A stretch of 64,000 bases of DNA from Coptis chinensis (lineage: Eukaryota; Streptophyta; Magnoliopsida; Ranunculales; Ranunculaceae). The stretch lies in contig CM027380.1 in NCBI GenBank assembly GCA_015680905.1, positions 31,054,001-31,118,000 on the forward strand, given 5' to 3'. This document shows, piece after piece, positions 1-10,431 of the stretch; position 1 is the stretch's first letter; each line of letters starts with the position of its first letter. Below the pieces are notes generated by a model. That model worked only from the letters and a program-made list of their open reading frames with translations. It was not told the origin of the DNA and did not search any database. The translations under genes were made by a program, and so were the position numbers.

Positions 1-1612
1 TATAATCATTCTTGGGTTCATAGACAAACCCAAGAATAGGACTAGAGTTTGATCCCTAGTGGATTTATCTTATCTCTAAGAAAATCTACTAGCATGAGGA
101 GTTGTTATGACACTTTATCTCTAGAAGAACCTAACAAATCCTAGCCTGTTATCAACATCAACTATTTTGGAGTTGATGTAACAACAAGCTTGTGAAAAAC
201 TAAAGCAATGAAAAACTCCATTAATGGAGCTTCTCCTCACATGAGTATCATTAACTCTCCACAAGGGAGGGTTTAGCTCATGATCCTTGGATTACACAAG
301 CTAAACTAACTAAGCTAAAGATAGATGAAAGAAGTAAGAGAGGAAAAAGAAGTAGAAGAAGGAAATTTTATTATTTCTAGAGAGAGTATGGAGAGGACTC
401 TATTAAAGACTTAGAAGCTCTCAAAACTAAAACAAAACATGGAATGAATATTTTTGCTTTACTTTGCAAATTTATCTCATGGAATGGAATGATTACCAAG
501 CATAAGTGCTCACTCTAATTCCTTTAAGAAAATGGATAAGTGCTCCACTTTGTTTATTTAATTCTCCACCTCACTTTGTCTTCAATTAGGGCTCAAATAA
601 TGGAGCACCCACTAAGTGATGGACCCACGTGCTTTGACCGGGTGGTGGGTCCATATGGGCCATGCTGATTTTTACAACTTCATGTTTTTGCGTAGAGCTC
701 GCCGCACTGATCGATTTGACAGTTCCTGTGCCGAATTCGGAGTCCAGAATCAGGAGATATAATCTTCGGAAGTTCTACGACTTTTCTGCACCGTTGTCTT
801 GATTTGAACCGGAAATGGTCGGTGTTGAGTCTACGGGCATTAGTCTGGCCTTTTTGAGTGTCAAATGGGCAAAGAGAGATGGCTTCACATTCAAGTACTA
901 TTATGTACCACTTTTTCATGCTAAATTAGGGGTGGAACTTGGATCGGGTTAGCCCAAGCCTGATGAACTAAAACCTGACTTTTGTTGGTCCTGGGCTAAC
1001 ATATTAGATCCGTGGTCCGGGCTTGGTTTTGTAAAATCAAAGCCCGACTTGGTTTTGGGTTGGGCTTGGGTTATAATATCAAAAAACTGAAAAACCTGAG
1101 CCCGTGTGCATATATGTACATATATATTTCAATCTTTCTATTCTTGTAAAAAATAAGGTTTCGAATCTCTATTTTAGAGAGAATAATGTAATCAACAAGG
1201 TTATTTTTCCTTTCAAACAATCAAATCTCTTTGATTTCATTAGAAGATTTTAATTTTGGTGTTTTTTACCTCCTAATTCCAAAAAAAACCCCGAGAAGTT
1301 TGACCAACCCGACCCAACCCGAATTGGTTGGGCTAGGGCTTGGGCTGAAAATTTAAAGACCAACTAGGGATTGGTCTCAAGCTTGGGTTGAAGCATTTGA
1401 AACTCGGGTTGGGCTCGGGTTATATCTCAACCCGACCCAACCCGCCCGAGTTCCACCCCTATGCTAAATCGTGGTTTTTTCTATAAATTTTTCGTCAATT
1501 GTCGAAACCTATGAAAGCAGGAAAATACAATTAACTTACATTTATTAAACACATAATCAACCAATGTGTAGTGTCTCTATGGGGTTTATAACACATTTTT
1601 GGGTGCTTATCA
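1..1612 (-). repeat. Diverged Athila-like LTR, left end outside window
   Basis: This stretch runs parallel to the left LTR of element A (about 25500-26873). Shared landmarks in the same order are a 'CTAGCATRAGGAGTTG' box, a 'TTTAGCTCATG' box, 'TTTTTACAACTT' followed by 'TTTGCGTAGAG', and an end in 'TTATCA'. No polypurine tract follows at 1613 (compare 26874-26886), so it is probably a solo or truncated LTR. Because it ends like the left LTR of A, its sense is probably minus. It is interrupted by the MITE at 927-1461. Alignment was by eye. Confidence 0.6.
927..1461. mobile_element. hAT-type MITE with 8-bp TSD
   Basis: The element starts TAGGGGTGGAACT and ends with its reverse complement AGTTCCACCCCTA. 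The flanks are the same 8 bp, TGCTAAAT, at 919-926 and 1462-1469. An 8-bp target duplication and a TAGGGGTG terminus are typical of the hAT superfamily. The 535-bp interior is rich in GGGTTGGGC-like and GCCCGA-like words and has no convincing ORF, so the element is non-autonomous. It lies inside the Athila-like LTR and is younger than that LTR. Confidence 0.9.
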
Positions 1613-1733
1613 GTATGTTTGTATAAGCATGTCCTAGGTAGTGATATGTGCACATAAGTGTCTTTAAGGTATATATATACTTTTCTTTGCATACCATTGT
1701 TTTGTTTGCGTACAATTCCTTGATTCATATTGA

Positions 1734-2930
1734 GTGACTTTAGGTATGGGTCCTCGGAAGGAGAAGTTATGTCCACGGGTCATGAAAAAGAACAAAGAAA
1801 CTCTGGATGTGATTGAGAAATCCGCTCTAATTCCTAGGATAAAGACCGATGATGCGTGGAAAAAATGTTTCATTGAAATGTGTTTAGAAGAGGTTAATAA
1901 TCATGGCTATAGTGGAACTTCACTGAAATCAGAGTCATGGACTAATCTTAATGAAAAGATGAGCAAGGCCTATGATGCTCCATACACACAAAAGCAACTC
2001 AAGAACCAATAGGCCGGGACTACCTCTGGAAACAATATCAAACATGGAGAGTTTTATCAAATAGGACGGGACATGGTGTCGGCTTTGTTGGAGGTGTTTT
2101 AGATTTTCCAGATAATATTTGGGATGATATAATCAATGAAGAAACCAACAACTTTTTAGTTTATATGAGTTATTAGCATACAACTACTTTATTAGTTGTT
2201 TAACCTCATTTTCTTTTTGTTGTCTATTGTTACAAACAGAAGTATCCTTTGGTGAACCATTTTAGGAATGTTTCGATCCTTTAATTTGGTGAATAGCGAG
2301 TTGCTTGAATTCTTGTTTGAACCCACTGTATCTTGTGGTGATGAAGGGTTTAACCACAAGTATCCAATTCATGTGGTGACTCCCCATAATGTTCATGCTG
2401 CATATCGAGGTTGAGAATGTTGATAGTGCTAGCGAGGATAACCAGATTCATGGAGCTGATCATCATGTCGATCACTTCCCAGATGTCGCCTATTGTGAGG
2501 AGTATGACTCTTATATATCACAAAGTATACCCTTGTTGAGCACATATAATGATCATTCTTCCCATGTTCCAAGTGATAATATTCTTACTAATTGTGCACA
2601 TAGTGGTACTACAACTACACCACCTAAACAAACACAAGTTCCGACTACTTCACGAGCAAAGAGTGATGCAGGAATCTCAAAGCAAAAACGTACGTAAAAA
2701 AGATTCTCCTGAACCAGATCCTCTTATGAAGAGTATTGGAGAGCTTGTAGAGATGGTGAAGACTCAATCTATGAGAGATAGAAAACTTGTGGATGGAGGT
2801 GTTTTGTAGGTGGAGGAGTTATGCCTCTTGGAGTTGTTGGATGATACTCTCTACCCTAACTCATTGGAAGCTCTCTCTCTTCATTCTTCTTATAACAAGA
2901 TGCTTCTGAATCTGCAAGAAAATAGGTTTA
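1734..2930 (+). pseudogene. Decayed Myb/SANT-like domain gene
   Basis: The first part (1734-2012, 92 codons) has the look of the plant Myb/SANT-like family that includes L10-interacting MYB-like proteins and PIF/Harbinger accessory proteins. It contains a tryptophan in DDAWKKCF, then FIEMCLEEVNNHGYSG, SWTNLNEK and YTQKQLKNQ, where the family usually continues into a WD. It stops there. Downstream fragments fit the family's C-terminal half: a KYP..NHFRN piece near 2240, a Ser/Thr-rich linker at 2389-2697, SIGELVEMVKTQ near 2740, and VEELCLLELLDD near 2812. Several stops and frameshifts separate them. No Harbinger transposase was recognised nearby. The assignment rests on motif memory only. Confidence 0.5.
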
Positions 2931-3010
2931 AAATCCAAATCCTGAATAACATTACTCGATCTATGTCCTAGTCTAGCTAGCCTAAGGATGTGATACTTGG
3001 ACGATTGTCA

Positions 3011-4665
3011 ATACAACTAATTACTACCAACTGTAATTAAATCACAACAACACATTATATAGAACCTCTCCGACACTGTAAAGTGACAAGGACAGAGATA
3101 TTTTGTTTATGTATATGTACTTCGCCATGTACTAGGCTTTCTCTTTAACGAACAAGTTTGTGGGGCAGCTTATATAGTGTCTTGAACAACTTTTAAATTT
3201 ACACTTATTAACTTGTTCGTGGGCAGCTTCTCAAGACACTATATAACATGTCCATTAACAGACAGTCCGTTTAATCTCAAGACACTATATAACATGTCCA
3301 TTAACAGACAGCCTGTTTAAGAGAAAGCCATATTGTGTAAACAAGTGTGCTTCAAAATATATTGTAACAGAACATATGGGCTCAAAATACCGGCAAATGG
3401 ATTACATCATCACAGTCCCCACTTTACACATCACCAAACTACACATTCACATTACTTACAATGACCTACTAGGGCATCAAAGAATTCATCCACGATACAA
3501 ACAAAACTACACTCTAACATGCTGGTTGGGCTACAACGGTACCAAAACTTCAATCCACCACTAGTAGTTTTCCAATTCTACTCTTCCATAGGGGAGAGTA
3601 TAAATAAATTATGGAGTGCTTCTTTGGCATTTCTAGGATACCAGATGCCTTGGACGATTTCTAGTCTTCGTCATTTTGTAAGCAAAAAACAATCAAATTC
3701 TATCTCCTCGGAAATGCTCATCTTTGAATCCATGTCAGAGTTGTTTCGTTCCATCGACTGTAACAAGTAACAATAAACGATACGACTAATTAATACCAAC
3801 TGTAATTAAATCACAACAACACATTATATACAACCTCTCCGACACTGTAAAATGACAAGGACATAGATATTTTGTTTATGTATATGTACTTCGCCATGTA
3901 CTAGACTTTCTCTTACACGGATATACCCGTTAACAGACAAGTTTGTGGGCCAGTTTATATAGTGTCTGGAACAACTTATATAGTGTATTGTAAAACTTTT
4001 TAATTTACGCTTATTAACTTATTAGTAGCCAGCTTATATACAACACTATATAAGCTGTGCATGGCACTATATAAGCTTCTCAAGAAAATATATAACATGT
4101 CCTTTAACAAACAGTCCATTTAAGAGAAAGCCATATATATTGTGTAAGTGTGCTTTAAAATATATTGCAACAGAACATATGGGCTCAAAATACCAGCAAA
4201 TGGATTATATCATCACAGTCCCTACTTTACACATTACAAAACTACGATACACATTCACATCACTTATAATGACCTACTGGGGCATCAAAGAATGCATCCA
4301 TGATACAAACAAATCTACACAATAGCATGCGGGTTGGGCTATTACGGTACCAAAACTTCAATCCACTACTAGTAGTTTTCCAATTCCACTCTTCCACAGG
4401 GGAGAGTATAAATTATGGACGGCTTCTTTGGCATTCCAGGATACCAGACGCCTTGGACGATTTCTAGTATTCGTCTTTTTGTAAGCAAAAAAACATCAAA
4501 TTCTATCTCCTCAGAAATCCTCATCTCTGGATCTATGTCAGAGTTTTTTCGTTTCATCGACTGTAACAAGTAACAACAAACAATACGACTAATTAATACC
4601 AACTGTAATCAAATTACAACAAGACATTATATAGAACCTCTCCGACACTGTAAAGTGACAAGGAC
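3011..4665. repeat. Tandem duplication of a ~0.77-0.80 kb unit
   Basis: Copy 1 covers 3011-3779, copy 2 covers 3780-4582, and a third copy begins at 4583 and stops near 4665. All begin ATAC(A/G)ACTAATTA and run through CCTCTCCGACACTGTAAA and AAGGACA. Each full copy also has AGAACATATGGGCTCAAAATACC and a CTAGTAGTTTTCCAATTC box. Copy 1 contains inverted and direct repeats of a TCAAGACACTATATAACATG word (about 3165-3320). On the minus strand, the end of each copy carries related reading frames (MKRKNSDIDPEMRISEEIEF in copy 2). Confidence 0.85.
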
Positions 4666-5488
4666 ATATAAATTACTATCAATCCAGCACGAGGTGGTGG
4701 GGGATATGGTTGTGGTGTAACCTCTGGACAGGGTGCATACAAAGAAAATTCTTCTGGAGTATCAAACCCGCCTAGAAGGCTAAACGCCGAAATGAAAGCG
4801 GGAGAGCGAAGAAACATCACTATCATAACCATTTTGATATTTCTAGCCGCACAAAATAACTCAACTCTAACAAGATCGGTTTCTTTTCCAAGTCCACCAA
4901 CATAACATTTACCTAACAGACCATCTGTTAGACTTTGTACCCATCGCAACTTCTGTATTGTCATAGACTTGTGCTTACTTTCAATAATCGCAAAACCAAT
5001 AGAAAACTTTCCAGAAAGTATATATTTAGGCTCCGAATGTTCTTTTTGATACAATAAGTGTATATGTCCAAAACTTCTTCACAATCACATACCATTTCCC
5101 AAAGATATTTAGCCATAAAATTGACATCAAAACCCCGAAACCTCAACAAATCTATTTCCATAACCAGATTCTAAAAGTCTTTACTAACTACTGTCTTCGT
5201 GTCTAGCTTGAATTTGAACAACTTATTCATGGCCACAATGAAAATCTCCCACAAATGAGCCACGGTATCAATATCTTGGCACTTTGGTGACTGGGGATGC
5301 CAATTCAAGAAACCCCTAAAAGCAGGACCATTCACAATAGCCACTAGTGCAACCGAACTCTTCCCCACTATCCAGTATTCATCAAAAGTCCATTTCTCTA
5401 CATGCCATTTCCACCACTTATTCGCCTTCTCCCTTCTATAAAAATCCCTCACAGAAATCTCCTCTTCACAAAAATCATAAAATTCCAT
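4369..5488 (-). pseudogene. Unrecognised decayed gene, minus strand
   Basis: The family is not recognised. Coding-like reading runs on the minus strand from 5488 (MEFYDFCEEEISVRDFYRRE) through a tryptophan-rich stretch (KANKWWKWHVEKW) and DEYWIVGKSS to 5171. It continues in another frame (LRFRGFDVNFMAKYLWEMVC, about 5150) and again at 4960-4690 (IQKLRWVQSLTDGLLGKCYV, then a proline-rich tail). Its 3' portion lies inside the tandem duplication at 3011-4665. At least two frameshifts and several stops break it. It could be a decayed host gene or part of an unknown transposon. Confidence 0.35.
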
Positions 5489-6307
5489 GAATATATACTA
5501 ATAGACTGGTTGGTACCAAATATAATGATTTAACAGAATGATACGACACTATACTGGAATTATAAGATACTAAATTGGGCGGGAAGTGTGGCGATAAGAG
5601 TTTCTCCTGCTCCAAGAACAGGTATTCAAAAGAAACAGAAAGAAATATAGGGAACATTGGGCGGGAAAGATAGGGAAAAGAGAGGGAAATGTGTTTCATT
5701 GGAATGCGTGGAAGAGGGAGAAGAAGATTAAATCCTCTTTTGAAACAAATTGCAGAAGATGGCTAGAGATAAAAGAAAATGAAGTCCTAACTTGGAATAG
5801 GCTAATAAAATAATTACACATGATTTAAAATAATGATAAAATAGTATTATCACTAAAAAGGAAGAAGGGCGGTAGGATGTTGAGATTTTCTCGCTTACAT
5901 CATCACGTGGGTCGGAAGTCCGGCTTTGGTATGAAACATAGGTCAACATTTTCAATGCCATGTAGTGGTATGTTTGCTAATTTGGGGGCCGATTCGTGTA
6001 TTTTCCGTTCAGAGAAAGACTTGTGTCTAAACAGGAACCTGCCTTGCTCTAGACGTCAAGACTTTTCAAGATCAAGGTGAATGAAAGAAAAAAATATGTT
6101 GATAACAGACAAAAGATCATTTTTGAGCAAATTCCAGTTGTGTTGACTAGAAGCTCTCGTGCAACACAAAATTGGTTTAGTCTTGGGGACCATTTATTTT
6201 TGCTTGAAACATGTGGCCAAGACTTTCCAAGATCAAGGTGAATGAAAGAAAAAAATATGTAATAGCAGAGAACAGAAAGAAAAAATATGTAATAGCAGAG
6301 AACAGAA
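5489..6307 (+). promoter_or_regulatory. Upstream region of the CRK pseudogene with duplications
   Basis: This is the non-coding stretch ahead of the CRK start. A segment around CAAGATCAAGGTGAATGAAA occurs twice (about 6057-6099 and 6211-6259). Directly before the ATG, a 31-bp unit containing ATATGTAATAGCAGAGAACA is repeated in tandem (from about 6247 and 6278). These would lie in the promoter or 5' UTR. No clear TATA box or start site can be assigned. Confidence 0.4.
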
Positions 6308-7094
6308 ATGAAGAAATTGTATGTACCTAGATCAAGTTTCACGCATTTGATCATCATATTTTCATGTTTGCTTGTTTTTCATAACCATGTCCAAGCTCAA
6401 ATACTAGAAAGATGCTCCAACACTGCAAACTACGCTTTCAATAGCCAATTCCAGACCAATCTCAACCTCCTCCTTCCTTCCCTTCTTTCAAATGGTATTC
6501 ACGAAGGATTTTTTAATACAACTATTGGAACTAGTCCTGATATAGTCTATGGCCTAGTCCAATGAAGAGGTGATATCTCAACAGAAGATTGCCGGAGTTG
6601 TTTGAATAATTCAGCTGTAGAAATTATCCGAAAATGTCCAAACGGAAAGGAGGCTACACTGCGATATGATACTTGCATTTTACGTTACTCCAATACCTGG
6701 TTTTTCTCCCAAGTTGATGGTAATCTCCGGGGGACACTTGTAAAGCCATATGTTCCTGATGCTGATGCTAATGCTAATCGTTACAACAGCCAGTTAGATA
6801 ACCTATTGAAAAATCTGTCTAATACTGCTGCGTCCGTGGCAATAAAATTTGCTGCTGGATCAACTCATTACTCAACCTTCAATGTTATATATGGTTTGGC
6901 CATGTGTACTAGAGACTTATCAGATACTCAATGCTTTTCTTGTTTACAAAGTATGGTTAGATGGATACCAACTTGTTGTAACAACAGTGTAGGTGCCCAT
7001 ATTTTCACTACAATTTGTAATATAAAATATGAGATTTCTCCATTTTTTAAATTGTCATCACCATCTCCTCATCCACCACCACAATCGAATTCAG
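6308..7094 (+). pseudogene. CRK exon 1: signal peptide and two DUF26 domains
   Basis: It starts MKKLYVPRSS followed by a hydrophobic run (LIIIFSCLLVF), a typical secretion signal. The first DUF26 domain should carry C-X8-C-X2-C. The first of those cysteines is the TGA at 6563-6565 (VQ-stop-RGDISTEDCRSC), so translation would end after 85 residues. The second domain keeps the motif (CTRDLSDTQCFSC, near 6905). The exon ends in a proline/serine linker (SPSPHPPPQSNSG) at the donor at 7095. No alternative start would restore the first domain. Confidence 0.9.
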
Positions 7095-7172
7095 GTAATA
7101 TGATTAAAAGAACTACTTAGTAGGATTATGGTATTGGGAATGGATTGTATTTGAGTATTGCTGTTTGTGCAG

Positions 7173-7313
7173 GAACTGGAAATGGCAAATCTGTCAACGT
7201 TGTTGCGATTGTTGTTCCAGCAATTGTTGCGGTACTCTTAGCTGCAATTTGCACATATTTTATAACTAGGAGAATCAGGAAGAACAGGAGGAAAAAGAAA
7301 CTGGAATTGATTT
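7173..7313 (+). pseudogene. CRK exon 2: transmembrane segment
   Basis: The exon encodes a short GTGNGKSV linker, a hydrophobic helix (VVAIVVPAIVAVLLAAICTY) and a strongly basic stop-transfer tail (RRIRKNRRKKK), as expected between the DUF26 and kinase parts of a CRK. The acceptor is TTTGTGCAG at 7164-7172 and the donor is GTACG at 7314. The reading frame is open in this exon. Confidence 0.85.
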
Positions 7314-8353
7314 GTACGTTACACAATATATTCTAAGGATATTTGTTCTTAACTTATTGATAACTACAAAAGCCACAAGCATAGGCTAATTGTTATATAT
7401 TAGATATGCATCATCTGATTACTCTTAAATAGCAGCATAAGATACTAATTAACTAGAATAATGCAATGCAGTGGGGTGTGAGCGGAAACTTACTGATTGT
7501 GAGGGATGATTGAGTGCAGAATGAGAAGATGAGAGACTTGGTCTTGGAGATGAGGTGAAAGGTGGAGAACCGGAAAATTTTGTTGAAGAAGCAACATGTG
7601 AAGAGGGAAAGGTATAGGAGGAGGAAGGGGTGTGTGTATATGTGTGTTTTTTTTTCGGGGGGTGGGTGGGTGGGTGGGAACCTAGTTACAATTAGCCTCC
7701 CTTTCCAAACCCAACCCAAGAGTTGGCATCCGCTCAAGGATTATATCAATTATTTGAATCTTCCCCCCTTCAACCCTGAAGTTAAGTTACTCGGTCAAGT
7801 GATTAGTAAGAGTTGTGCACTAGTGTAATGCCAAGAACAATAATTAAGGTATAGGATCATGCGTTTTCGTCAATATTTTTGGCACATATGCTGTGAACAC
7901 AAAATCTGTTCTTTTGGCCACTTAGGCCCTAGTAGTTGAACTTTCTAAGAATTTCCCCCCCTTGATTAGATCTTTATGAGCATGCCTTTTTCTAATCTAA
8001 AGATGTATACTTTGGTGTCTGATGACTGATAAGAAGATGCGGCAACTCTCATGCTTCTTATAATCATTTTTTTGGAATTCATTCTACATGTCGCAATCAA
8101 ATACGTAGTGGAGATTGCTTGGCTTTGTTAAATATATGACATTGAAGACAAAAACAGGTCATGATTTCAGCAATGCGAAATGTGGCCTTATAGTTATGTT
8201 TATTGACTGAGTTTGAACAACACTAATAAAGGCCTAATATAAGACTAATGACAGGAAGAAAGAGATTTTATATCCACCTTAACATCTGTAATTTCTGATT
8301 AGAATTTTTTTCCAGAGAACATCAATGCAATAATTATTTTTTCAATTATGTAG
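7314..8353 (+). other. CRK intron 2 with a G-rich run
   Basis: This is a long intron between the transmembrane and kinase exons. It is mostly AT-rich and non-coding. It contains a T-run followed by GGGGGG and four further GGG tracts, each separated by a single T (7657-7678), a strong G-quadruplex motif on the plus strand. No transposon ends were found in it. Confidence 0.6.
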
Positions 8354-9431
8354 ACGATAATGATATCAGAAGCGAAGAGTCCTTGCAATTTGATTTTAAT
8401 ATGATCAGGACTGCTACAAATGATTTTTCTGATGCCAATAAGCTTGGAGAAGGCGGATTTGGTGCAGTATACAAGGTAAATTCAATTATATAGCCTTAGA
8501 TCTGTTGCGTTTTATCAAATTTGAGATTTGAGAACTTTTTTGAAGGTTTATGTGGCAAGTATAGTTCTCTTGATACATATCATCTGTTTGCAGGGCGAAC
8601 TTCTTGATGGGCTAGAAATAGCAGTGAAGAGGCTCTCTAAGAATTCTGGGCAAGGCTCACTAGAATTTAAAAATGAAGTTATTTTGCTGCATAAGCTTCA
8701 ACACAGGAATCTTGTTAGGCTTCTGGGATTTTGTTTGGCTGGAGAAGAAAAGCTACTTATTTACGAATACATTCCAAACAGAAGCCTCAACAAATATATA
8801 TTTGGTTTGTCTCACTGATCCACTATGCTTTATTGTGTCTCTTAGGATATACTTGCACTAGAGGCCTTATATAAAGATGATGTAATGTGGTTTGTTAATT
8901 ATTTTTCTACTCGAACAGTTCCAGCTAGAACGAGAGATTTGGATTGGGAAACGCGCTACAAGATCATAGGAAGGATTGCTCGAGGACTACTTTATCTTCA
9001 TGAGGATTCTCGACTCAGGATCATCCATCGGGACCTCAAAGCCGGAAATATTTTATGAGATGAGGAGATGAATGCCAAAATTTCAGATTTCGGGATGGCA
9101 AAGCTTTTTGGAGTAGATCAAACTCACGGCAATACAAGTAGAATCGCTGGGACATTGTAAGTGTTATTGGTCGGGACCTCAGACAAGCATATATCTGAAC
9201 TTTAAGAATGTCTTCTATTTTTGATAAAACCATTGAAACCTCAGTGTTAGAAATTGATCAAAATCTATGATGAAATGCAGTGGATACATGGCTCCAGAGT
9301 ATGCTTTGCATGGATTATTCTCGGTCAAATCTGATGTTTTTAGTTTTGGAGTTTTGCTTTTGGAAATTGTTAGTGGTCAGAAGACTAACAATTTTCATCT
9401 ATCTGGTCCTTCAAGAGACCTTCTAAGTTAT
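8354..9431 (+). pseudogene. CRK exons 3-6: kinase N-lobe to subdomain X
   Basis: Exon 3 (8354-8475) carries the juxtamembrane piece and the glycine loop [10 protein letters not shown]. Exon 4 (8594-8804, 211 nt) has the catalytic lysine in [13 protein letters not shown] and the [11 protein letters not shown] block. Exon 5 (8919-9156) has [10 protein letters not shown] and DFGMAKLF, so both catalytic Asp residues are present, but a TGA replaces the Leu after NIL (near 9055). Exon 6 (9281-9431) has [24 protein letters not shown] and ends at LLSY before a GTAAGT donor. Splice phases agree between exons. Confidence 0.88.
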
Positions 9432-9531
9432 GTAAGTATGACATATTCTTTAGTTAACTTAGCATTTTTATTTTTTTTTACCGGTCAGTGATAAAGTTTT
9501 CTCCTCTACTATATAGTTGTGAAGTAGAAAC

Positions 9532-9828
9532 TGTATAAACTAGTATTACAACCTACAATCTCACAAGTCTCTCCTCTAGTCTTTTCTTTTTTCTCTTCTC
9601 TCTCTCCCTTTTTATCTCCCTCTCTCGTCCATGGTCTCTCCTCCTTCCACGTATCGTGGCAGTTACCTTGCAGTTAAGGTTCCGCTCTCCATCTCTCCAC
9701 GTCTCGCAGGCCGGTTCGATGAATGGATTGGGATCCGGGATCCTCGCGGCAACCTGTCTCCCCCAGCTATACCGCATCCGGTCCCATTGTTACCACTAAC
9801 CTCCTACGTCATGTATACGTCCTATACA
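9532..9828 (-). repeat. Element D, left (3') LTR
   Basis: It begins TGTATAAACTAG and ends CTATACA. It aligns with 19245-19542 throughout, apart from a replaced patch near 9710-9755. The adjoining interior at 9829 onward reads, on the minus strand, CGAGAGAGGGCATC, a purine-rich run that fits the polypurine tract of a minus-oriented element. Confidence 0.92.
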
Positions 9829-10431
9829 GATGCCCTCTCTCGGTCGTATTGATGGTCCGCGAACGACAATGGGGCCGAACCGCCTCCTGGCCTCATTTCA
9901 TACCACTTTCTTGGAATACTTCTCTTTCCCCGACCCTCCCACTCTGTCCCCCCTTTCTTCTTTCTCTCCCCGTGCTCCACGCGGCTTCCTCTCTTGCCAC
10001 TGAAATACGGGCGACGCTGCCGCTTTTTGCCCCTTCGAAAATCGAGACTATACGTGTCCCCATTTCCTTGGTTCTTTGTTGGTTAGTACCCTTATGCCCC
10101 TGCCCCTTCAAATCCCGCTCAAATATCTCTCTCCTCTCAAAACCCTCAAAACCCACAAAAACAGTAAACCCTCACCATCTCTTCAAATTCCCTTTCTTCA
10201 AACTCTCCCCTCATCATTTTCTTCAATAGCTCTCCAGCACAGTTTGGTTCTACGCCCTCCATTGCTTTGGCCCTCTCTCGTTACAGGTTTGTCTTTCCCC
10301 TTAAACTGTTTTCTTTTCCTCTCATTATTTGTGTATTCACTATTTTTGGAAGGTTTGCTTACATCAGTTTCTTTTTTCTAAGATTGCACATCTATCTCTT
10401 TGTAAACTTCCCTCTTAGTACTGTTTCCATT

